From: Methylobacterium sp. DB0501
Lineage (GTDB): Bacteria > Pseudomonadota > Alphaproteobacteria > Rhizobiales > Beijerinckiaceae
Assembly: GCF_011043735.1 (NCBI RefSeq)
Contig: NZ_JAAKGV010000007.1
Location: forward strand, 232,862-296,861
Direction: 5' to 3'
DNA length: 64,000 nt
The position numbers and the translations under genes were made by a program. The notes below the pieces were generated by a model. The model saw only the letters and a program-made list of their open reading frames with translations, was not told where the DNA came from and did no database searches. This document shows positions 56,297 to 64,000 of this stretch, piece after piece. Position 1 is the stretch's first letter. Every line of letters starts with the position of its first letter.

Positions 56297-56345
56297 TCGC
56301 GATGCGGATTTCGTCTTCGCTCAGACGCGCGGAGCAAAGCTCCGC
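56297..56345. repeat. REP-like element, copy B, with hairpin
   Basis: The core at 56297-56332 matches copy A at 29312-29350. Directly after it comes a 7-bp hairpin (GCGGAGC, AAA, GCTCCGC at 56329-56345). As in copy A it sits just past a minus-strand stop codon, here that of kpsS. Confidence 0.65.
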
Positions 56346-56355
56346 CGTCGCGGTA

Positions 56356-57750
56356 TCAGGCGTTCTGCAGCGCCTCGATGCCCGGCAGGTCGTCGCCGGC
56401 CTCGGGGAGCGTGCGGGCCCGGGAGCGGACCTCGAGCCAGGCCCCCTGCGTGAGGTCGAGGCGCGAGGCGGTGGCCTCCACCGCCGCCGCCATGCCCTCG
56501 CCCTTGTAGTAGACGCCGCGGATCTGGATGTTGGCGACGATCGCCTTGATGAAGGCATCCCACAGGTCGCGCCGCGGCGGCTCGGCCTGGGTCCAGAACG
56601 TTTCCAGCGCGCCCTGGTAGGTCAGGCCCTGGATGTCGTAGATCGCGGCGCCGAGCGTCATGGTCGGCTTAGCGGCCCGCATCGACCACAGGCCGACGGT
56701 GCTGTTGACCGTGACGACGCCGCGGCAGCCGTCCAGCATCGCCCCGAGGTCGCCGCCATCGGCGAAGTCGACCCGGTCGGCCACGCCCCACTTCTCGGCC
56801 GAGCGGCGCACGATGCGCGCCCAGTTGCGGATGCCCGGATCGAGGGGATGGATCTTGACGAGCAGGCGCGACTCGGCCGGCGCGTGCTCGGCGAAGGACC
56901 GGATCACCGCGTGGATCGGCGTCTTCAGGTCGAAGAACGGCGAATAGGCGCGCAGCTGGAAGTCGTTCTCCATCTGCAGCGGCAGCACGTAGTAGGTCGT
57001 GCCGGCCTCGCGCAGGCGGCGCACCAGGGCGTCGACCCGCGGGCCGGTGCGCTTGGCGCGCAGCATGTGCAGCCCGGTGCCGAGATAGATCAGGGCGTTG
57101 TGGTGCACCTGGTGCGACTTGTAGCCCGGATAGAGCCACCAGAGCCAGTTGCTCATCAGGTGGTAACCCATGTCCCAGACCGCCTGGAGCCAGAAGCTGT
57201 CGCGGTAGCGCGGCACCAGATCGGGCTCCGGCGCCTGCGCGGCCAGGGCCAGCACGGCGTCCGGATCCTTCGGGAAGCAGCTGTCGCCCGACATGCCGTC
57301 GCGCTCCAGCGTGATCCAGTCCGGCCGCAGGTAGCCGAAATCCGTCACCGTGACGTTCAGGCCGCGGGCCTTGGCGGCGGCGACTGCGACCTTGTGGTAG
57401 TAGCGCTGCTCGCCGAGCAGCATCAGGTCGGTCACGCCCTCGCGGTCGATCAGGTCGGCGACGAAGGCCGGCCAGGTCTCGCGGGTGCCGCGGAAATTGA
57501 TTCCGCCGGCCCGGCGCCAGAACATCCAGTCGCCGAAGCAGAGGTTCACCCGCAGGCAGCGGTGGCCCCGCGCCTCCAGGGCGTCGGCGACCCGGGCGAA
57601 ATACGGCGTGATCGGGCCCTGCAGGAACAGGAACACCTGGCGCCGGCCCGGACGGGCGGACGACCGGGCGTCCGTGCGGGAGTTCTGGCCCTGATTCTGG
57701 CGGGAATCCTGCTGGCTCGGCTCGACGGTTCGCGCGGGATCAGCTCTCAC
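56356..57750 (-). CDS. kpsS: KpsS-like capsule polysaccharide (Kdo-linker) protein
   Basis: A protein of about 464 residues of the KpsS/capsule polysaccharide biosynthesis family, which starts the Kdo linker on the lipid acceptor. It opens with RRQVFLFLQGPITPYFARVA; later blocks are HRCLRVNLCFGDWMFWRR, VDALVRRLREAGTTYYVLPL, RLLVKIHPLDPGIRNW and VVTVNSTVGLWSMRAAKPT. The GTG at 57750 has GAGG seven bases upstream. An ATG at 58011 would add about 85 disordered residues. It ends at a strong terminator and is divergent from the export lipoprotein gene. Confidence 0.88.
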   Translation of the reverse strand: MRADPARTVEPSQQDSRQNQGQNSRTDARSSARPGRRQVFLFLQGPITPYFARVADALEARGHRCLRVNLCFGDWMFWRRAGGINFRGTRETWPAFVADLIDREGVTDLMLLGEQRYYHKVAVAAAKARGLNVTVTDFGYLRPDWITLERDGMSGDSCFPKDPDAVLALAAQAPEPDLVPRYRDSFWLQAVWDMGYHLMSNWLWWLYPGYKSHQVHHNALIYLGTGLHMLRAKRTGPRVDALVRRLREAGTTYYVLPLQMENDFQLRAYSPFFDLKTPIHAVIRSFAEHAPAESRLLVKIHPLDPGIRNWARIVRRSAEKWGVADRVDFADGGDLGAMLDGCRGVVTVNSTVGLWSMRAAKPTMTLGAAIYDIQGLTYQGALETFWTQAEPPRRDLWDAFIKAIVANIQIRGVYYKGEGMAAAVEATASRLDLTQGAWLEVRSRARTLPEAGDDLPGIEALQNA

Positions 57751-58444
57751 GGGCACACCTCGGGTCTGGGCGGGAGCCGGCGGCCGATCACGATCTGCCG
57801 GCACGGAGCCCTGGGACGGCGAAGGCCCGAGCAGGCTGCGGCCAGCCTGCCCGGACGGACTTTCGGGGCGCGCGAACCGCGCGCGAGCCGCTGACGAGGC
57901 GGACAGTATCGGCCGGCCCCGGCCGGGCAATGGCATGTCTGCAACACCGGTGGAAAATCGCGATGTTGCCGACACCTCAATGCCGCCCTCGATCCCGGCG
58001 ACCGACGCCATAAGGCCTGCGATCTGGGCAGGAACGTGGAGATTCCGGGGTCATGCCCGTGATTCACACGCCGGGCGCCGATCGATGCATCCGCATCACA
58101 GGCCTGCGCGGCGCTTGAGCGATGCCGAATCGCGCGACGCCCGCCACCGCCACGCTCGCGACGCATTTGCGGCCGACGGCCTACCCGCCGGGCCGTCCGC
58201 CGTGGAGCCTGTGCAACACGCGCGCCGCTTGTGCATATCGCGGTCCCCGCGGCGCCCCGTTCATTCGATCGTAGCGATCCGGGGTGCTAGAGGAAGGATG
58301 GCGAAGCGTGGCCGCATGCGACCGCGCGGCTGCGCGCCGGCGGAAGCGGTGCGGCGGATGCCGGCCCGGTCGCGGCCGGCATCGATGGAGTGAAGACCGA
58401 AGGGGCCGTTGCCGACGGCCCCGCGTGGTGTCGGAGGGTGGTGC
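57751..58444. other. divergent regulatory region between kpsS and the export gene
   Basis: About 690 bases (430 if kpsS starts at 58011) with no separate gene. It should hold promoters for both directions. GC is high throughout apart from a short dip around 57,950 (GTGGAAAATCGCGATG). No clear operator was seen. Confidence 0.45.
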
Positions 58445-59677
58445 ATGGTGCGCGTCGGTATGCCAGCGGTCCTGGTGGCCGCTTGCTTCATCGGGGGGTG
58501 CAGCAGCTTCCTGCCTGCGGCCGGGCCGACGGCGAGCGCGGTCGCGGAGGGCGCCGACATCGCCACCGACCAGGGCCTGCTCGCCCGCTACGAGATCGTC
58601 GACGTCGATGCCGCGGTGGTCGAGGCCCTGCGCGGTCGACCCCTCGACAGCCTCGTCGCCTCCTTCGGCGACCGGCGCCCGTCGGTGCAGCCGGTGATCG
58701 GCGTCGGCGACGCCGTGACCGTGACGATCTGGGAGGCCGGCAGCGGCGGCCTGTTCTCCGGCCCGGCGATCCCGGACCGCTTCTCCACCGGCTCGAAATC
58801 CTCCAGCATCCCCGAGCAGATCGTCGCCCGGGACGGCACGATCTCGGTGCCCTATGCCGGCCGCATCAAGGTGGCGGGCAAGCGCGCCCCGGACGTGCAG
58901 GCTCAGATCGAGCAGGAACTCGCCGGCAAGGCGATCCAGCCGCAGGTGCTCCTCACGGTGAACTCGCCGCTCAGCACCAGCGTCACGGTGCTGGGCGAGG
59001 CGGCGGCGGCCGGTGGCGGCGCCCGCCTGGCGGCAGCCCGCAGCGGGCCGGTCTCCAACCTCGGCGGCGGCCGCGTGCCGCTGACCGAGAAGGGCGACCG
59101 TCTGCTCGACGTCATCGCCACGGCGGGCGGCGTCTCGGCGCCGGTCAACGAGACCTTCGTGCGGCTGTCGCGCGGCTCGACCACCGCGACGGTACCGCTC
59201 ACCGCCGTGGTCTCGAACCCCCGCGAGAACATCTTCCTGCGCCCGGGCGACACCCTCACCCTGGTGCGCGATCCCCAGACCTTCCTGGCGGTCGGCGCGA
59301 CGGGGGCGAATTACGAGATCCCGTTCTCGGCCGAGGGCATCACGCTGGCCCAGGCTCTCGCCAAGTCCGGGGGCCTGCGCGACTTCCAGGCGGATCCGGC
59401 CGGCGTGTTCGTGTTCCGGTTCGAGCCGGCCTCGGTGGTGCGCCGCCTGCGCCCGACGAGCCCGCTGCTCTCCTCGAACTTCGTGCCGGTGGTCTACCGG
59501 ATCAACATGCGCGATCCCAACAGCCTGTTCGTCTCCCAGGCCTTCCGGATGCGCAACCGCGACCTCGTCTACGTCTCGAACGCGCCCTTCACCGAGGTCC
59601 AGAAGGTGCTCAGCGTCTTCTCCACCGTCACCTCGCCGATCGCCTCCGGCGCCTCGCTCTACTCGGCCACCCGGTAG
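58445..59677 (+). CDS. Wza/KpsD-family polysaccharide export lipoprotein
   Basis: A 410-residue outer-membrane lipoprotein with a type II signal: lipobox IGGC places the lipidated Cys at residue 19. A PES domain (VIGVGDAVTVTIWEAG, IPEQIVARDGTISVPYAGRI) is followed by SLBB-like repeats (VTVLGEAAAAG, LDVIATAGGV, GATGANYEIPFS). Family members form the ring that lets capsule cross the outer membrane. The ATG at 58445 has GGAGG upstream; an upstream TTG is not needed. No Wzc/KpsE partner is in the window. A strong terminator follows. Confidence 0.9.
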   Translation: MVRVGMPAVLVAACFIGGCSSFLPAAGPTASAVAEGADIATDQGLLARYEIVDVDAAVVEALRGRPLDSLVASFGDRRPSVQPVIGVGDAVTVTIWEAGSGGLFSGPAIPDRFSTGSKSSSIPEQIVARDGTISVPYAGRIKVAGKRAPDVQAQIEQELAGKAIQPQVLLTVNSPLSTSVTVLGEAAAAGGGARLAAARSGPVSNLGGGRVPLTEKGDRLLDVIATAGGVSAPVNETFVRLSRGSTTATVPLTAVVSNPRENIFLRPGDTLTLVRDPQTFLAVGATGANYEIPFSAEGITLAQALAKSGGLRDFQADPAGVFVFRFEPASVVRRLRPTSPLLSSNFVPVVYRINMRDPNSLFVSQAFRMRNRDLVYVSNAPFTEVQKVLSVFSTVTSPIASGASLYSATR

Positions 59678-59699
59678 CACCGGGACGGTCCGGACATGC

Positions 59700-59725
59700 A
59701 AACGGGCCCCGCGGGGCCCGTTTTT
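59700..59725 (+). terminator. intrinsic terminator after the export lipoprotein gene
   Basis: An 11-bp perfect stem (AAACGGGCCCC / GGGGCCCGTTT) with a 2-base centre, followed by TTTTT on the plus strand, starting 22 bases past the stop. It probably also separates the locus from ettA transcription on the other strand. Confidence 0.92.
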
Positions 59726-59774
59726 CGGTCGGTCTCAAGGAAGGGCGGCGCCGGAGCGCCGCCCTCGTCCCCGC

Positions 59775-61427
<1,653 letters not shown>

Positions 61428-61653
61428 GGGCTGTTCTTTCTGGAATATCTTGCCGGTGTGTCGTCGCGCGGTTGTGCGTCCGATGGTCCTGACCGGATTC
61501 GGGCCGGCTCCCGGGAGACGATCGTGACCGCCGGGCGCCGGCGCGGTCGGCCGCGCGTGGGAATGGGGATTGCTCCCGCGCTTACCAGGGCCGCCGGGGG
61601 GGTGCAAGGCGGCGTGAGGGCGCCCGGTGCCCGCCCCTCTCCTGAGGGACCCC

Positions 61654-61956
61654 TCACCCGAACGGGTTCTTGACCGCCTGCGTCGCCACCCGGACCTCGT
61701 CCGCCCGCTCCGGCAGGTCCGCCTCGCCTTCGAGCGCCGCCACGATCGCCGCCAGGGTCTTTGCCAGTGCGCGTGCCCGCTCCAGGCTTTCCCGGTCGCG
61801 GGCGAGATCGAGCGAGCCGTGGAGTGCGATCCGGGCGGTGCCGTTCTCGAAGGTCAGGCCGCCGAGGGTCTGGACCGCGGCATCGTCGGCGAAGGGGGTG
61901 AAGGCGGGCTTCGCCTGCGCGGGGGTCTTTTCGGACATCTGCGTCTTCTTGGACAT
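61654..61956 (-). CDS. hypothetical protein
   Basis: A 100-residue protein, no family recognised. A hydrophilic Lys/Gln-rich N-terminus ([16 protein letters not shown]) precedes a compact part: [20 protein letters not shown] then a helix [20 protein letters not shown]. The ATG at 61956 lies behind GGGAGG. It ends 226 bases upstream of ettA on the same strand and starts just after the nuclease gene, so it may share that transcript. Confidence 0.65.
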   Translation of the reverse strand: MSKKTQMSEKTPAQAKPAFTPFADDAAVQTLGGLTFENGTARIALHGSLDLARDRESLERARALAKTLAAIVAALEGEADLPERADEVRVATQAVKNPFG

Positions 61957-61984
61957 GGGCGCCCTCCCGGACATCTGCGTCGTC

Positions 61985-62911
61985 TCAGAACAGCGAGCGG
62001 AGGAAGTCGCGCCAGGCGCGGCGGGCGGCGCGGCGCAGCTCGGCGGCGAGCCAGTCGAGGATCCCGGGCTCGCGGCGGCTGCGCGGGCCGCCGGCATACT
62101 CGTCGCGCTTCGGCTCGGGCAGCGGCATGATGCGGCGGCGGACCGAATCCGGCAGGTCCGGGAAGGCGACGATGCCGCCGATCGCCGCGAGCCGGTCGAG
62201 AGAGATCGCCTCCCAGGCTTCGCCCGGGGCGTTGCGGGCGAGGTAGACCCCCGCCTCGCCCCGATTGGCATCGTACACCGCCTTGAACAGTCGGGTCGGG
62301 ATCAGCACCCGGCCGCGCAGGGACTGCACGCTCGCGCCCTCGAACAGCGGCCCGGTGACGACGAAGAGGTCGCCGCGCTCGATCGCCAGCGCCCTGACGC
62401 TGCTCTCGATTCCGGCCCAGAGCCGGCGGTTGTCGTCCGGGTTCTGCGGCACGATGTTGGCGAGGCTGAAGGATTCGGCTTGCGCGCTCGGGGTCGGCAT
62501 GTCGCCCGACGGCGCCATGTGGCCCCGGTCCCAGCCGCTGCCGGCGTAATCCGCGAGGGTGGATTGCGCCGCTTCCGGCAACTGCTCTTCCTCATGGAAG
62601 GCATCGACCCGGTCGACCCGGCGGGCGGCCTCGACCCGGGCGGCGGTGAGGTGCTCGGCAGCATAGAGGGGGGTGCGCGACAGGCCCGAATAGAGGACGG
62701 CGAAAGCCTGGTAGCACAGGAGCGTGGTGTCGGCGGAGAGCCGAGGATTGGTCAGCACCGGGAGCGTGCCGCCGGCGAAGTGCTCCGGGCAGCTGCGCGC
62801 CAGGGCCGGCCCCGGCAGGACGAGGAGCAGCATCAGGAGGGCATTGCGGGCCGGCAGCCGCACGGCCTGGTTCACGACGGGCCCCATGGCGGCGGCCACG
62901 ACCGGGATCAC
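61985..62911 (-). CDS. secreted DNA/RNA non-specific endonuclease
   Basis: A 308-residue exported nuclease of the NucA/EndA beta-beta-alpha-metal type. The signal is ALLMLLLVLPGPALARS. The catalytic motif is DRGHMAPSGDM with its general-base His, followed by NIVPQNPDDNR with the metal-binding Asn. It would degrade external or periplasmic nucleic acid. The GTG at 62911 overlaps the stop of the preceding gene (GTGA), which suggests coupling; an ATG at 62887 is an alternative. No immunity protein is evident, as expected for a periplasmic or secreted scavenging nuclease. Confidence 0.87.
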   Translation of the reverse strand: MIPVVAAAMGPVVNQAVRLPARNALLMLLLVLPGPALARSCPEHFAGGTLPVLTNPRLSADTTLLCYQAFAVLYSGLSRTPLYAAEHLTAARVEAARRVDRVDAFHEEEQLPEAAQSTLADYAGSGWDRGHMAPSGDMPTPSAQAESFSLANIVPQNPDDNRRLWAGIESSVRALAIERGDLFVVTGPLFEGASVQSLRGRVLIPTRLFKAVYDANRGEAGVYLARNAPGEAWEAISLDRLAAIGGIVAFPDLPDSVRRRIMPLPEPKRDEYAGGPRSRREPGILDWLAAELRRAARRAWRDFLRSLF

Positions 62912-63144
62912 CCGCAGATCCGGACCCGGCGCGGGCCCTCCGGCGTCGGCCGCACCCGCCAGGTGCAGACGAGTACTCGGCGCCGCGAGACGATGTCGCA
63001 GGTGCGATCGGCGGGCGTGCAACGGGGCAGGTGCGGCAGCCAGGCGGGGTCCAACGCGGGGTAGAGCGGCACCGCCCGCGCCTGACCCGGCAGCGTCAGC
63101 AGGATGCCCAGGATGAACCCGCGCACCGGTATCGGCCGTCCCAT
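62908..63144 (-). CDS. small secreted protein coupled to the nuclease
   Basis: A 78-residue exported protein. A signal ([18 protein letters not shown]) leads to a mature part with four Cys: [15 protein letters not shown] and [11 protein letters not shown], then RICG at the end, likely two disulfides. The ATG at 63144 has GGAGG upstream. Its stop overlaps the nuclease start. No family is recognised; partnership with the nuclease is inferred from the coupling only. Confidence 0.65.
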   Translation of the reverse strand: MGRPIPVRGFILGILLTLPGQARAVPLYPALDPAWLPHLPRCTPADRTCDIVSRRRVLVCTWRVRPTPEGPRRVRICG

Positions 63145-63395
63145 CGGACCTCCGTGAGGGGATGCGTATTGGCGAGATCGCGCCGTACCTGCTCATTCTA
63201 CCGCATCCCCGCGCAGCTGTCGCCTCGCCGCCGGAATTCACCGTGAGTTCAGGATGTTCTTGGGAGTTGTTGCGATGCGCACAGCCGCAACCGAAGCGGT
63301 TGCGCGGCGCCGATGGCGCGATCCCTCGCTTGCGGTATAACGGCCGCCATCTGCGAGGACCCCGGGCCGCGTTGCCCGGCGGGGTCCACCTTCGA

Positions 63396-64000
63396 ATGAG
63401 CGAGTGTTACGACGTGTCCGATCTGGTCCTTCCCCTCCTCGACCGCGTCCGCGTTCCCGCGGACCTGCGCCAGCTGCCCGAGAGCGACCTGGCGCAGCTC
63501 GCCGCCGAGCTGCGCGCCGAGACCATCGACGCCGTCTCGGTCACCGGCGGCCACCTCGGCGCCGGCCTCGGCGTCATCGAGCTCACCGTCGCCCTCCACT
63601 ACGTCTTCAACACTCCCGACGACCGCATCATCTGGGACGTCGGCCACCAGGCCTATCCCCACAAGATCCTGACGGGTCGCCGCGACCGCATCCGCACCCT
63701 ACGCCAGGGCGGCGGCCTCTCGGGCTTCACCAAGCGCTCCGAGAGCCCCTACGATCCCTTCGGCGCGGCGCATTCCTCCACCTCCATCTCCGCCGGCCTC
63801 GGCATGGCCATCGGCCGCGACCTCGCGGATGCCGCCGCGAAGGCGCGCGGCGAGACGCCGCCGCGCCGCAACGTCGTGGCGGTGATCGGCGACGGCTCGA
63901 TCTCGGCCGGCATGGCCTACGAGGCGATGAACAATGCCGGCGCGCTCAAGTCCCGCCTGATCGTCATCCTCAACGACAACGACATGTCGATCGCGCCGCC
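63396..64000 (+). CDS. dxs: 1-deoxy-D-xylulose-5-phosphate synthase, N-terminal part
   Basis: The first 201 codons of DXS, cut by the window end. It makes 1-deoxyxylulose 5-phosphate from pyruvate and glyceraldehyde 3-phosphate with thiamine diphosphate, the first MEP-pathway step that feeds carotenoids and hopanoids. Present are [50 protein letters not shown] and the thiamine motif [18 protein letters not shown]. The ATG at 63396 is used. It is divergent from the secreted-protein gene with about 250 bases between. Confidence 0.96.
   Translation, partial: MSECYDVSDLVLPLLDRVRVPADLRQLPESDLAQLAAELRAETIDAVSVTGGHLGAGLGVIELTVALHYVFNTPDDRIIWDVGHQAYPHKILTGRRDRIRTLRQGGGLSGFTKRSESPYDPFGAAHSSTSISAGLGMAIGRDLADAAAKARGETPPRRNVVAVIGDGSISAGMAYEAMNNAGALKSRLIVILNDNDMSIAP

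Overview
The window looks like chromosome of a high-GC alphaproteobacterium of the Methylobacterium/Methylorubrum kind. This is inferred from gene content: GapR, a GcrA-like protein, MucR, a DUF1244 protein, alphaproteobacterial rpmJ, a MOFRL glycerate kinase, a C30-type carotenoid triad and a rhizobial rkp-type capsule locus. No rRNA or taxonomic marker was available to confirm it.

Layout. Positions 1-31,000 are mostly core genes: the start of gamma-glutamyltransferase, an MBL hydrolase, NAD kinase, a twin-receiver hybrid histidine kinase, SpeG, an L,D-transpeptidase, an OprP-type porin, a GcrA-like regulator, DUF3095, GapR, DUF1244, N-formylglutamate amidohydrolase, glycerate kinase, a BrnTA toxin-antitoxin pair, pyruvate kinase, ribosomal protein L36, a three-gene carotenoid-modification operon, an amidase, a glycine-rich secreted protein, an LprI-like protein and MucR. 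Positions 31,095-37,000 form a decayed island that starts at tRNA-Gln(CTG). It holds an integrase stump that has lost its catalytic Tyr, a soluble PAS-PAS chemoreceptor, an AraC regulator, an AT-rich gap, a portal-protein fragment and a low-GC sulfotransferase. Two identical tRNA-Val(GAC) genes follow.

Positions 38,320-59,680 are the main accessory locus, for a capsular (K-antigen-like) polysaccharide. It encodes a tandem GT2 glycosyltransferase, UDP-glucose dehydrogenase (RkpK), a stand-alone Lrp-type ligand-binding domain, a 2,481-residue reducing PKS/FAS megasynthase (RkpA) overlapping an alpha-oxoamine synthase (RkpG), then a formyltransferase and a short-chain reductase (RkpH-like), KpsC, a truncated PhyH gene, KpsS and a Wza/KpsD-family export lipoprotein. 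My reading is that the megasynthase builds a reduced acyl chain, RkpG offloads it by condensation with an amino acid, RkpH reduces the ketone, and the product is a sphingoid-like lipid anchor. KpsC and KpsS would then place a Kdo linker on it. The domain order and gene set resemble the fumonisin Fum1/Fum8/Fum13 logic. The formyltransferase may N-formylate the anchor amine or a sugar. No capsule ABC transporter or inner-membrane co-polymerase lies in the window.

Positions 59,700-64,000 return to core genes: EttA, a small protein, a secreted nuclease with a coupled small partner, and the start of dxs. Annotation rests on reading translations and motifs by eye; no database search was run.
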